In this document: positions 26,161-35,510 of the stretch, one piece after another
Layout of the letters: each line of letters begins with the position of its first letter
Position numbering within the stretch: position 1 is the stretch's first letter
Source of the DNA: Symplocastrum torsivum CPER-KK1
GTDB taxonomy: Bacteria; Cyanobacteriota; Cyanobacteriia; Cyanobacteriales; Coleofasciculaceae
DNA length: 64,000 nt
Direction: 5' to 3'
Assembly (NCBI GenBank): GCA_019358875.1
Contig: JAHHIF010000014.1
Coordinates: 1-64,000 of the forward strand
Program-made: the position numbers and the translations under genes
The notes under the pieces: model-generated
The model's database searches: none
Seen by the model: only the letters and a program-made list of their open reading frames with translations
Told to the model about the DNA's origin: nothing

Positions 26161-27477
26161 TTAATACTGGTAGGTAGACATCTGTTGAGGATCGGGAGCA
26201 AAAGCTAACCAAAAGGGAAATTGCAGCATAGAGAGACTAATTTCGTCTTCTGTTTCATCAACAATAATCAATGGTATGAGCTTTTGTGTCAGCAATCGGT
26301 CAGCTTTTTGCACCAATGCCGGAGGCTCTTCAAATAAAGTTATACCCCGTTCTGGACCAAAATCCGCTCTAGAGATACCCAAGCAGTCCTGCAATCCTCT
26401 GCGCCACTCTCCTAATCGCTCAGGGGTATTCGCAATGATCAGAGTCCGTAAGCGATCGCTATAGAGTGTACGCAAAACAGAAATAGTTGCCGAGGCAACC
26501 AAAATATTTTGTAAGCGGCTACCCATTGTTTTAATCGCACCACGTCCACCTTGGGTAAAAAACCAATTAGACACTCGTTCTGCATGAACTGGCTCAAACG
26601 TCCGACGCAGTTGCCAAGGGGGACCATAGTAATCCGGTAACGTCCGGTATTGGTCGAGGATTTTACGAATCTGTCTAGTTTGATCTTGGAACGCCTGTTC
26701 AGCAAATTTGGGTAAGGGAGCATTTTCCGGTTCACGCGATTCTTCTATCGCTGCTGCTCTTACTGGTTCATTCGCTGGGGCTAAATCCAACTGCTCAGCA
26801 GCGCTGGCTAAGTCTTGTAAACTACCAACCAAATAATCTTTAAAGCCTTGGACTCGAATCGCTAGTTCCTGAGAGACACCCGCAAAGCTGGTTCGCATCT
26901 CTGCTCGAATGCGCTCCCGACGACGTTCTAGTTGCTCAACGGAAATTTGTAGCGCCTGCTTGCGCTGCTCTAGCTCAGTTAATCCTTCTTGCACCATTCG
27001 TTCCACAGCCGCTTGAGTTTGTGCCAACTGATCGGCAAGGATGCGGCTTTGAGTTTCTTGTAGAACAGAAATTTTCTGTCTCAACTCCCGTTCTTTGCGC
27101 TCAAGCTCAGCAACTGTTTGAGCTAAGTCAGTAGTTGTCGGGTTGTTATCTATGGGTTGCCCAATTGTGGCTAAGATTGGTCGTTCCTCTAAATCCCCTG
27201 ATTCTTCCGGTACTTCTATTTGTGCGATCGCAGGTTCCGGCTCATCTCCAGGTAGCCTTAAATCTAATGAGGTACTTGATTCCTCTACATTGCCCACTTT
27301 GGCAGTGGATACTACCCCATCATCGGGTCGCTGTATACCCAATTGAAGTGGGGGACGCGGCTCCTCTTGAGCAGATGCCTTAACTGTTGGTTGTTGTTGC
27401 TCTAGCTCATTGAACGACTCAACCGATTGCTGTTGTTCATGCTCTTGTTCGTGGTTTTTTGATTCGTCTGAATTCAT
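26161..27477 (-). CDS. DUF3086-domain protein
   Basis: 438 residues. An acidic, Gln/Glu-rich N-terminus (1-115) leads to a long coiled coil (about 118-235) and a C-terminal domain containing FEPVHAERVSNWFFTQGGRGAIKTMGSRLQNILVASA, typical of cyanobacterial DUF3086. The function is unknown. The gene follows DUF3119 and MlaE-permease genes on the same strand, a neighbourhood I recall as conserved in cyanobacteria, so a role in envelope lipid handling is plausible but unproven. Confidence 0.82.
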   Translation of the reverse strand: MNSDESKNHEQEHEQQQSVESFNELEQQQPTVKASAQEEPRPPLQLGIQRPDDGVVSTAKVGNVEESSTSLDLRLPGDEPEPAIAQIEVPEESGDLEERPILATIGQPIDNNPTTTDLAQTVAELERKERELRQKISVLQETQSRILADQLAQTQAAVERMVQEGLTELEQRKQALQISVEQLERRRERIRAEMRTSFAGVSQELAIRVQGFKDYLVGSLQDLASAAEQLDLAPANEPVRAAAIEESREPENAPLPKFAEQAFQDQTRQIRKILDQYRTLPDYYGPPWQLRRTFEPVHAERVSNWFFTQGGRGAIKTMGSRLQNILVASATISVLRTLYSDRLRTLIIANTPERLGEWRRGLQDCLGISRADFGPERGITLFEEPPALVQKADRLLTQKLIPLIIVDETEDEISLSMLQFPFWLAFAPDPQQMSTYQY

Positions 27478-27536
27478 CTAACAATTAACAATTAACGACT
27501 AACCAATCCCTACCTGATGCAAGTCTAGTAACGGAC

Positions 27537-27947
27537 TTAGATTCTGGGACAGCGTTGCTCTAGACAAGTTTGTAGCATCTTCGGGTCAAATAAAACTGGG
27601 AGGAAGTGAATGCTCTTGACTTCTTTGAAGTAAAACAAAATCGGGACTTTCGACCAAAAGATTCGCCAGTTTTGCCAGTCTCGATAGGGGAAGCGCCGGA
27701 GCAGTGTATCAGACCGATAGATATCCAACGCTGTCTCTGTAAATACTAGACGGATTGTTGCTGCCTGAAACATCAGAAACAGCCCCAAAAGCGCGATTAT
27801 GGAACAGGCTGTTAAAGCGATCGCCAAACCTATCCATTTTTGCAGGAGCAACACTGGCAAGGCAGCAATAATCAAGATTAAAGGCAGTTTGTAACTGGGC
27901 GTTAGCTCAATGATTTGTGTCGATGTAGAAGAAGCAGCAGAAGTCAC
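27537..27947 (-). CDS. DUF3119-family membrane protein
   Basis: 136 residues. Two hydrophobic helices (about 18-65) are followed by a PH-like segment (TIRLVFTETALDIYRSDTLLRRFPYRDWQNWRIFW, given here as the key stretch 68-101). It is a cyanobacterial family of unknown function. The gene lies 59 bp before the DUF3086 gene and 199 bp behind the MlaE permease gene. Confidence 0.8.
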   Translation of the reverse strand: MTSAASSTSTQIIELTPSYKLPLILIIAALPVLLLQKWIGLAIALTACSIIALLGLFLMFQAATIRLVFTETALDIYRSDTLLRRFPYRDWQNWRIFWSKVPILFYFKEVKSIHFLPVLFDPKMLQTCLEQRCPRI

Positions 27948-28146
27948 TTCGCTTAAATCCCGTAATTATAAACACACATCTAGACCATTCCATTCTAAAG
28001 CGTCTCTACCCCCTGCCGATTTGGGAATAAAGTTAGAACGCATCTATAGCAGTCTCAGTTAGTTAGGTATAGTTGGAGGCTGTTAAACTAGCGCGTCAGA
28101 CTCAGGAAAACAAAAAAGCTGATGGCTGATAGCTGAGTGCTTTGTG

Positions 28147-28944
28147 CTAGCTCATACTCAATACTGCACTACCAGTCCCTTGAAACATGAGCCAAGACAA
28201 GAAGAAGTTAGTAACGAAGATTACCAACAAAGCTGTAACAACAGCCGTAGTTGTCGATTGCCCAACGCCTTTTGCACCGCCCGTAGTCGTTAACCCCCAG
28301 CTACAACCAATCACGGCAATTAACACTCCGAAAACAACCGCTTTGATTACCGCACTGCACAAGTCCCAGACATCTAGTAAGTCACGAGCAGAATCTACAA
28401 ACACGCTTTCAGGAATCCTATAGAGCGATGTCGCCACTAGCATTCCCCCAGTCATGCCAACGATGATTGAGAGAATTGTTAAAAGCGGCAGCATCACACA
28501 GCAAGCCAGAACGCGGGGAATCACAAGATAATCAATTGGATCAGTTTTGAGCATATAAAGAGCATCAATTTGCTCTGTAACTCGCATTGTGCCAATTTCA
28601 GCCGCAAACGCTGAGCCGACGCGCCCTGCCAAAACCACAGCCGTTAAAACAGGCCCAAGTTCGCGACTTAGGGCAAGTGCGAGAACTCCTCCTACAGCCG
28701 TAGTTGCACCAAAATTAATGAATTCTCGCGCTACCTGAATCGTAAACACCGCACCAACAAAGCCAGCCGTGACCATCGCAATCAGTAGTGATGCCGGCCC
28801 AACCAATGCCATTTGATCGAGGGTGTTACGTCTGTGGATTCTCCCACCCAGCAGATGTAGTACCACTTGCCCACCCAAGAACAGCGCTGACAGCGCTCGC
28901 TGCCCCCACAATCCTAATCCGGTAACAGGAGTAGTTCCACTCAT
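28147..28944 (-). CDS. MlaE-family lipid ABC transporter permease
   Basis: 265 residues, about five to six membrane helices. The MlaE signature is clear: REFINFGATTAVGGVLALALSRELGPVLTAVVLAGRVGSAFAAEIGTM (key positions about 75-122) with EQIDAL after it. It forms the membrane part of a lipid transporter between plasma and outer membranes or thylakoids. The position after pilJ matches Synechocystis slr1045, a permease implicated in acid-stress tolerance. The ATPase and MCE-domain partners are not in this window. Confidence 0.9.
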   Translation of the reverse strand: MSGTTPVTGLGLWGQRALSALFLGGQVVLHLLGGRIHRRNTLDQMALVGPASLLIAMVTAGFVGAVFTIQVAREFINFGATTAVGGVLALALSRELGPVLTAVVLAGRVGSAFAAEIGTMRVTEQIDALYMLKTDPIDYLVIPRVLACCVMLPLLTILSIIVGMTGGMLVATSLYRIPESVFVDSARDLLDVWDLCSAVIKAVVFGVLIAVIGCSWGLTTTGGAKGVGQSTTTAVVTALLVIFVTNFFLSWLMFQGTGSAVLSMS

Positions 28945-28954
28945 TAGCTAGTTG

Positions 28955-28997
28955 TTAGTGGTTGGTTGTTAGTTGTTTGGCTAATAACCAGCAACCA
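28955..28997. repeat. Heptamer-type repeat (GGTTGTT) behind pilJ
   Basis: GTTAGTGGTTGGTTGTTAGT and related units, a degenerate 7-bp repeat between mlaE and pilJ. The same family recurs at about 37274-37312 and 63762-63782. Confidence 0.6.
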
Positions 28998-29003
28998 GTT
29001 GCT

Positions 29004-32000
29004 CTATTTCACATCATTGGATTCTACACGGAAGCGTTCAACCGAGGTTAGGAGGTCGCGTGCAACGCCGACCAAGTTACCCAAGGCTCCAGATACTCGT
29101 TGAGCTTCCTGGGAGGTTTCTTGGGCTGTGAGTTCCACCGATTGCATTACCTGGGCAACAGCGCGGGATGTTTCGGTCTGTTCTACGGTATCAGCGGTAA
29201 TCGAACGAACCAAAGCGTCAATACGATTGGATACTTGAATGATGTCTTCAAGCGATCGCTTTGCCTGTTCAGCCCGTTTCGTACCCTCAATAACCTGTTG
29301 GGTGCCTTCCTCCATTGCCGTCATCACCGAGCCAGTTTCACTCTGGATTTGCAACACAATTTGTTCAATTTCTTTCAGAGCCTTCGCCGCCCGATCCGCG
29401 AGCTGTCGCACCTCATCCGCAACAATTGCAAATCCTCGTCCCGCTTCCCCAGCTCTTGCCGCCTCAATACTGGCATTAAGCGCGAGTAAGTTGGTGCGGG
29501 AGGCAATCTGAGAAATTAAAGCAACAATCTTGGAAATCTCCTGGGATGATTCTGCTAAACGCTTGACTTTACGAGTTGTTTCTGCTACCGTCTCACGAAT
29601 TTGTAAAATCCCTGCCACTGTGAGTTCCACAGCTTCACCACCTTTAAGCGCCGTTGCTGAGGCAGAACGGGCAACTTCCTCCGCTTCTCGTGCGCTCTCA
29701 GCCACCCGTTGAATCGAGTCGGTCATCACCTGAACTGAGTTGAGCGTCACTGCCAATTCTTCTGCTTGCCGTAAGGCATCAGAAGATAAACTGCGGGCAA
29801 ACGATTCACTATCAGTAGAACCCTTGGTAACCTGACGCGCTGCTTGTTTCACTTGTTGAACAATTTCCCGCAGGTTTTGAATCGTCAGGTTAAACGAGTC
29901 AGCCACTGCGCCCAAAACGTCAGCAGTCACTTCCGCTTGTACGGTTAAATCGCCTCGTGCAGCCCCTTCAACGTCATCCAGTAAGCGAATCACTTGGCGC
30001 TGCAAGTCTTCTTTTGCCTGTTCTTGCTCTTCTGCCTTCCGTTGCGCCTCACTCGTGGTTGTTAGGATTACCCGTGACATCTGATTGAAACCAGTTGCCA
30101 ACTGACCAAATTCATCCTCCGAGTAAATTGTGGCACTAGCATTAAGATTCCCCTGAGATACGGCATCAAATTGGGCTTGCAAGTCGTCAGTTGCCCGCTT
30201 AATTTGCCGAGTTGTGACGCGAGTTAGAAGCAAAGTCGTACCAAAGCTGGCAAGACCAGCAGCAAGAGTCGTCAACAGCCCCGTCCTTTGCAAATGGTTA
30301 ATCACTGAGCGGGGTTGCTGTTGAGTCACTGTACTTTGTGCAGTCCAGCTCACAAGGGCAACCACCACAGCCGAGACAACACCAGCAGCACAAGCGGTAA
30401 TCCATTGTTTCTGACCTAGAGACGCATTTTCAAACGGAGCAAGCCAACCCTGCTCAACACTGACGACGGGTTCAATGTCGGTTTCTTTGGTTTGATTGAA
30501 TATGGGGATTTGCTCGGTGGTGCTATTGATGCTAAACATCTCTTCATCGCCAGCAGCCGCGTGATAGCCTTGACGGGAGGCTTCCTCATCACCATTGTCA
30601 CTCAGCCTCATCCCAGCAGATGATCCCAGGACTGCCCCACTATTGCTTAACACATCAAAATCAGGCTCATCCCCGCTCCCTGACGGCATATCATCTTGCT
30701 CACCAAGAGAGAAATCAGGGATTGAGCCTAAATCATCATCAAATACATCAAACTCATCTAGAAAGCCTTCTCTTGCACCTTGACGGGGTTCAATTCCTGA
30801 TATAGGTTCGTCAGCTGATGCGGTAACATCGTCCAAGGCAAAGGAATCAGTTCCAAATGCTTCGTCAAAAGTATCGAAGTCAAAATGGTCTTGAGAGCTG
30901 AACCCATTTTGGTCATAGGTCGAGTCAAAGGGCTGGTCATCCTGAAGATAGTCATTTGCTTGCAACGATCCCAACGGTTCAGTCCTATCGTCACTGACAT
31001 AGTCAAGGTCTTCTCTCGCAGAGGCTAACGTATCCTCAAGCCCTCCTGATCCCATCAACAGTGTCTCGTCCTCAAACACCGGATAGCTTGAGTTGTATAC
31101 GTCACCCATGCCAGAATCGTCGTAGAGAGAGGTCTCTAGTTGCTCATCCGATAAGTCACTTTCAAATGGAGCTTGTGGGTCAAATGGCTCAGAAAGAGTT
31201 TCATACCCTTCGGTTTCCTCAAACTCTCCTGCGGGAGGCATCACAAATGTCATCCCGGTATCCTCTGGAGAGGTGTCCGAAAAGTATTCGTCTTTATCGT
31301 CTAGATTGCTTGTGCCGAAAGCGTTGGCATCCAGGTCGAAGTCATTTGTGCCAATTTCAAATGTCTCAAACTCATCCTCTTCACCGCTTAAATCAGCTGT
31401 AAAGCTAAACGGATCGTCAGCTTGAAGACTGGCGAAGGCATCGTTATCGGTATTAGGTGTCTCGTCTATCTCATCATAGTCATCTACTGAACTACCAAAT
31501 GGATTGCCGAAGAGTGTAGCCGACGTTGAAGAAAAGTCATCACTTTCCTCTCCATCAAAACCTAAACTCCTTAGATCAAAATCACCTTGTAAATCTTCGT
31601 CTGTATCCGGTTCTTGCCAGCTTTCAAACGTTGGTGTGTTGTTATCTAAATCATCAGTTTCACCAAGTTCGTTATAACTAGCATCGAAATCCTCGGTTTC
31701 TGTTGAGAGGCCAAAACCAGCTGAATCTGAACCGTTATTAAATTGATTGGCGTATTCTAGACCATTATTCGCATAACTAATGAAATCGGGTTCAGAAGTC
31801 AGGTTTAGCACCTGCTCGTACTGTTCCCGTGCCACCTCATATTGCTGTAATCCATAGCAGTAGATATGACCACGCAGTAAAAGCACACTTGGGTCATTCG
31901 GAAAATCTTGAACCAATCGATCTACAATTGCAGCGGCTTCTGGATATTTGCCCTGCATATAAGCTTTTTCTGCTTGTCCGTATTCCTGCGCGTAATCCGT

Positions 32001-32012
32001 ACCTGATGCCAT
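29004..32012 (-). CDS. pilJ: Methyl-accepting chemotaxis protein PilJ, pilus motility
   Basis: 1002 residues from ATG 32012, which has a GGGAGGAGG ribosome-binding site; the open frame extends 23 codons further. Order: TPR-like N-terminus (about 8-90, [19 protein letters not shown]), a very long acidic, Phe/Asp-rich disordered segment (about 95-520), two membrane helices (about 555-610), HAMP domains, then the signalling hairpin ([21 protein letters not shown]) with coiled coils. It senses stimuli and passes them through CheW-like PilI to a CheA kinase. Part of the pilG-pilH-pilI-pilJ cluster. Confidence 0.9.
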   Translation of the reverse strand: MASGTDYAQEYGQAEKAYMQGKYPEAAAIVDRLVQDFPNDPSVLLLRGHIYCYGLQQYEVAREQYEQVLNLTSEPDFISYANNGLEYANQFNNGSDSAGFGLSTETEDFDASYNELGETDDLDNNTPTFESWQEPDTDEDLQGDFDLRSLGFDGEESDDFSSTSATLFGNPFGSSVDDYDEIDETPNTDNDAFASLQADDPFSFTADLSGEEDEFETFEIGTNDFDLDANAFGTSNLDDKDEYFSDTSPEDTGMTFVMPPAGEFEETEGYETLSEPFDPQAPFESDLSDEQLETSLYDDSGMGDVYNSSYPVFEDETLLMGSGGLEDTLASAREDLDYVSDDRTEPLGSLQANDYLQDDQPFDSTYDQNGFSSQDHFDFDTFDEAFGTDSFALDDVTASADEPISGIEPRQGAREGFLDEFDVFDDDLGSIPDFSLGEQDDMPSGSGDEPDFDVLSNSGAVLGSSAGMRLSDNGDEEASRQGYHAAAGDEEMFSINSTTEQIPIFNQTKETDIEPVVSVEQGWLAPFENASLGQKQWITACAAGVVSAVVVALVSWTAQSTVTQQQPRSVINHLQRTGLLTTLAAGLASFGTTLLLTRVTTRQIKRATDDLQAQFDAVSQGNLNASATIYSEDEFGQLATGFNQMSRVILTTTSEAQRKAEEQEQAKEDLQRQVIRLLDDVEGAARGDLTVQAEVTADVLGAVADSFNLTIQNLREIVQQVKQAARQVTKGSTDSESFARSLSSDALRQAEELAVTLNSVQVMTDSIQRVAESAREAEEVARSASATALKGGEAVELTVAGILQIRETVAETTRKVKRLAESSQEISKIVALISQIASRTNLLALNASIEAARAGEAGRGFAIVADEVRQLADRAAKALKEIEQIVLQIQSETGSVMTAMEEGTQQVIEGTKRAEQAKRSLEDIIQVSNRIDALVRSITADTVEQTETSRAVAQVMQSVELTAQETSQEAQRVSGALGNLVGVARDLLTSVERFRVESNDVK

Positions 32013-32108
32013 TTGCCTCCTCCCGCTTGTCGTTAGGAAAAAGTAATAAAAAGTAAAAAGCGAACCTTTTACCTTTTGCAATCTTTTTCCTATTACCTTA
32101 ATTTAATT

Positions 32109-32639
32109 TCATGCTGCCCACCGCGCTGAGCGTAGAATTGCCACCTGATCTAGAAGTCGCAGAAACTGATTAGACTCTTTGTCTAACACCCATTCACCTC
32201 GCAAGAAAGGTGCCATGCTGTCTGGAACATTTGTCGGCATCTGCACCTGATCAATATCAAGCCAGTCCATGCCGACAATCCGATCGATCGCTAACCCAAG
32301 CATAGTATCCTGATCTTCGACAGCAATAATCGGTATTTCTGGTCTGTCTGTATTCAAAACGGCTGTATCTCCTAGAAACTGACCAAGATCCGAGACCCAT
32401 ATCACCCGCCCTCGAATATTTATCGTTCCCAGCAGTAAAGGCGAGGCATTAGGAATCGCTGTGATTCGATCCGGCTCTTTTGAGAGTACTTCTCTAATAC
32501 CAGTAGCTGGCAGAGCAAATTCACTACCAGAAGGGACATAAAACCGCAGGTGAAGCTCTCCTTCAGGGCTTTCCAATTCCTGAAATTCTGGGGCTTGATC
32601 TTGACCCCTACCTGTTAAAAAGTCCGGATTACCAACCAT
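32109..32639 (-). CDS. pilI: CheW-like coupling protein PilI
   Basis: 176 residues with one CheW domain (about 28-170: LRFYVPSGSEFALPATGIREVL, LLGTINIRGRVIWVSDLGQFLG). It couples the receptor PilJ to the histidine kinase. It lies 30 bp behind pilH and 96 bp before pilJ, in the cluster order of Synechocystis slr1041-slr1044. Confidence 0.9.
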   Translation of the reverse strand: MVGNPDFLTGRGQDQAPEFQELESPEGELHLRFYVPSGSEFALPATGIREVLSKEPDRITAIPNASPLLLGTINIRGRVIWVSDLGQFLGDTAVLNTDRPEIPIIAVEDQDTMLGLAIDRIVGMDWLDIDQVQMPTNVPDSMAPFLRGEWVLDKESNQFLRLLDQVAILRSARWAA

Positions 32640-32669
32640 TCCTTTAAATACCTAGATATAGCGATATCT

Positions 32670-33035
32670 TTATCCCCTAAGTAACTGTTTAACCGTTCCA
32701 ATCAACTCCGTTGGCTGAAAGGGCTTGGCAATGTAAGCATCTGCACCTTGTTTCATACCCCAGTAGCGGTCAAATTCTTCACCTTTTGAAGAACACATAA
32801 CTACTGGCACATGCTGGGTTTTGGGGTCAGCCTTAAGACGGCGGCATACCTCGTAACCATTCATTCGAGGCATGACGATATCTAATACCACCACATCAGG
32901 GCTAGAGCGCTGAATTTGCTCCAAGGCTTCGACGCCATCACTGGCGACAGTGACTGTCAACCCACTGCCTTTGAGGAGGTCTGAGATCATTTGCCGTTGT
33001 GCAAGGCTGTCTTCTACAACCAGAACTGTACTCAT
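32670..33035 (-). CDS. pilH: CheY-like response regulator PilH
   Basis: 121 residues, one receiver domain. Acidic pocket (VVEDS), phospho-acceptor Asp in VVLDIVMPRMNGYE, Ser/Thr switch position in VVMCSSK, and Lys in AKPFQPTEL are all present. No output domain. It is the second regulator of the pilus chemotaxis cluster, 194 bp behind pilG. Confidence 0.9.
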   Translation of the reverse strand: MSTVLVVEDSLAQRQMISDLLKGSGLTVTVASDGVEALEQIQRSSPDVVVLDIVMPRMNGYEVCRRLKADPKTQHVPVVMCSSKGEEFDRYWGMKQGADAYIAKPFQPTELIGTVKQLLRG

Positions 33036-33229
33036 AACTCCCTACATGACTCACCAGTGACCGGGATTAAAGCGACTGCGACCTTGGGTCTCATTTTTAA
33101 ACCGGGTAATGATTAAAGTATCCCTGATCATTACTTTAATCATTAAGCATATTTGCCAGATCTTGCGTTCCTGCCTTCTGCTTGAGATAACCACAAGTGA
33201 GAGTGTTACCAGGAGATGGCTGGGAAATT

Positions 33230-34534
33230 TTATACTGAGGCTGATTTAGTCATACCCGTTTCTTGACTCGCATCTAACGTATTAGTTACAGAAATTTCGT
33301 CTTGGTATCGTTCTAGATCACCTAGACCAATATATTTCTCTAGTAGCATCAATAGCTCACTCTCTCCAAATGGCTTGGTCAGGTAATCTGTTGACCCTAC
33401 CATCCTGGCTCTAACCCGGTCAATAAAGCCATCTTTGCCTGTTAGCATAATAATCGGAGTTTGCCGAAAAGCTGTGGACTTTCGCAGCATTCCACAAATT
33501 TCGTATCCATCCAGTTCAGGCATCGCGAGGTCACACAGGATTAAGTCTGGTTTGATCTGGAAAACCAGTGTCAGAGCTTGCAGAGAGTTGACAATCGTTG
33601 TTACTTCATAGCCTTTGGCTTGCAAGATATACTCTACAGTCTTGCCGATCGCCATATCATCATCAATACAGACAACGCGAGGAACATGGGGGGTTGCCTC
33701 CCGTTTCCATTCCCGTCGGATTAATGGTGTCTCTTGGGCGGCTGATGCCAAGAGTTGAACCCATCCCCGTTGTAAATAAGGATAAATCGCCCTTGCCACT
33801 GTCAGAATGTCACGATTGAGATAGCGAGAAAGTTGGCGTAGAGAGGTTTTCCCATCTGCCCACTGAATCAATGTTCTAAACGCTTTTTCCGGCAAAGCTG
33901 CACGTAAATGAGCCTCGTCTGAAATCGTTGGGCACTGATTGGGAGACTGGATATGAGGATGAAACTGCTTCCACTCCTGTACCTGCTTCATAATCTTTGT
34001 GACTAGAGGGGCAATCTCTAATGTCGTCAGTTGCGGGGCAAGTGCTGGACTCACCTCAAAAATAAAATATCCGTTGTGTAGGCTAAGCAGGTCAAAAAGT
34101 GTTTCGCGCACCATGCTTTCGATGATGCTGCGCCCCTGTGCTGGTGTTAGAACACGCTTTTCCAGTAGTGCCCATAGATAGCCGTATTCTGGCGCATTGC
34201 TCGAAGCGATTGAGGGGAGTTCTAGCTCGTCGAGAGCTGTGGTGGCTTTGTAGCGACGCAAATAGTCACGCAGACGCGATAAACTTCCCTCGCTATCAGC
34301 CGCATAGGCAATTTGTCCATTGTGGAAGAAGACAAACCAAAATGGTCCAGCACTTTTGAGAGGCTTGGCTTCCTGATAGGGGCGAGTGAAGGCGAATCCC
34401 TTACTGCTTGCCTCACTACTCGTATGACTAGCGTGAGGGCTATACGCTTCCACCAACAACTCGCCTGTTCGCTGACCTAGCTCAATCAGTTGCAGGATGC
34501 TGCGGATATCAATTTCATTTAACGTTCCCTGCAT
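33230..34534 (-). CDS. pilG: PatA-type response regulator PilG
   Basis: 434 residues. The N-terminal PATAN/DUF4388-type domain (about 1-270, beginning MQGTLNEIDIRSILQLIELG) has a helical middle part, followed by a receiver domain (about 285-405; VCIDDDMAIGKTVEYIL, LILCDLAMPELDGYE, TKPFGESEL). In cyanobacteria this regulator acts at the front of type IV pilus phototaxis systems. First gene of the minus-strand cluster; its promoter must lie in the 976-bp gap shared with hmpF. Confidence 0.88.
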   Translation of the reverse strand: MQGTLNEIDIRSILQLIELGQRTGELLVEAYSPHASHTSSEASSKGFAFTRPYQEAKPLKSAGPFWFVFFHNGQIAYAADSEGSLSRLRDYLRRYKATTALDELELPSIASSNAPEYGYLWALLEKRVLTPAQGRSIIESMVRETLFDLLSLHNGYFIFEVSPALAPQLTTLEIAPLVTKIMKQVQEWKQFHPHIQSPNQCPTISDEAHLRAALPEKAFRTLIQWADGKTSLRQLSRYLNRDILTVARAIYPYLQRGWVQLLASAAQETPLIRREWKREATPHVPRVVCIDDDMAIGKTVEYILQAKGYEVTTIVNSLQALTLVFQIKPDLILCDLAMPELDGYEICGMLRKSTAFRQTPIIMLTGKDGFIDRVRARMVGSTDYLTKPFGESELLMLLEKYIGLGDLERYQDEISVTNTLDASQETGMTKSASV

Positions 34535-34612
34535 TTAACGAAAATGTGCTCCTAAAAACCTTTTGATTAATCTGAGAATCGTTCTGTTTATCTTCTTTAA
34601 GGATGCTTGTAC

Positions 34613-34759
34613 ATGGGGACTAATGAAAAGAGTTATTTACAGCTTTTGGAACTTTATGCCACTGCTACTACAAGAGGGAAGATACGTCTGAGGCGTCTAG
34701 TGAGAGATGTACTCATAGGTAAGCTGTGTCTTAAAGCCAACATTATTGCTCAATCATGA
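34613..34759 (+). CDS. Probable small protein, 48 residues
   Basis: An ATG at 34613 with AAGGA at 34599-34603 (9-nt spacing) opens 48 codons to TGA 34757-34759. The peptide reads MGTNEKSYLQLLELYATA, then a basic TRGKIRLRRLVRDVLIGKL segment. An amphipathic acidic-then-basic helix pattern and the good ribosome-binding site favour a real gene. It lies in the gap between the divergent pilG and hmpF. I know no family for it; chance remains possible. Confidence 0.45.
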   Translation: MGTNEKSYLQLLELYATATTRGKIRLRRLVRDVLIGKLCLKANIIAQS

Positions 34760-35510
34760 CCATATTGATCTAATTGCACTGAGTCTTCATGCCCATGATA
34801 GGAGACACTAGGGAGCAAGCTGGAGCTAAGTCTTGACCTCGCGAATTGCTTCCTTTAATGTTCAGCCACTCCAGAGCGACAAAGCTATTTTTCTATCGCT
34901 GTGATCAAACTGAGCAATGCTAAACTTGGCTTTAGAGTCAAGCAAAGGTTACCGAGTACTCTAGTTGAGACACTAAACACCTAAATTCCAATACATTTAG
35001 TCTAATTTAAGATTTGACGTTGCGGATAAAGCCCATTTTGTTCTGGCGTTGCTTTTCTCAATCATTGTTTTTTAGCTTTTTAAGCTAACAGCACGGAACT
35101 TTGCTTTATAAGTCGTGCATCGTAGGGATACTTTTTTCCTAAACTAAGGATGAACAGGTTAGGATGAACGGTATAGAGCCTATGCCAGGATAAGGGTATG
35201 GCTTTTGTTTTCTAAGGGATGCTCGTTATGGAAGTACGCTGCCTCTATACAGGCTAGTTGCTGTAATTTAATAGAGCGCAGCCAAAGGAAACACACATAT
35301 CCGTAAAAAACGTATAAATTTGTAATAAATTAACGTTATTTGTAATAACTGTACAGTCGTGGACGGAGAGTTGCTCAATAAAAATGAAATTGCTTTCTTG
35401 TTTTGGCAATGTGGTCTTCCTAAACTGGGTGTAAATAGACTAACTAAACTCTGGATAATTGTTGGTTTGGTCAAGAATTGGGCACAAGACAAGAAAAGAG
35501 GACCATCAGC
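34760..35510. promoter_or_regulatory. Long regulatory region upstream of hmpF
   Basis: About 750 bp without further genes. Visible structure: a perfect palindrome TTAGCTT/AAGCTAA (35072-35088); a 9-bp direct repeat AGGATGAAC (35147-35155 and 35161-35169); and an 11-bp direct repeat ATTTGTAATAA (35318-35328 and 35338-35348) with 20-bp period, i.e. two helical turns. Repeats on one helical face in front of a motility gene suggest regulator binding. Confidence 0.45.

Noticed and set aside
30440..31402. Several overlapping frames opposite pilJ
   Set aside because: They are shadows of the acidic low-complexity segment of pilJ.
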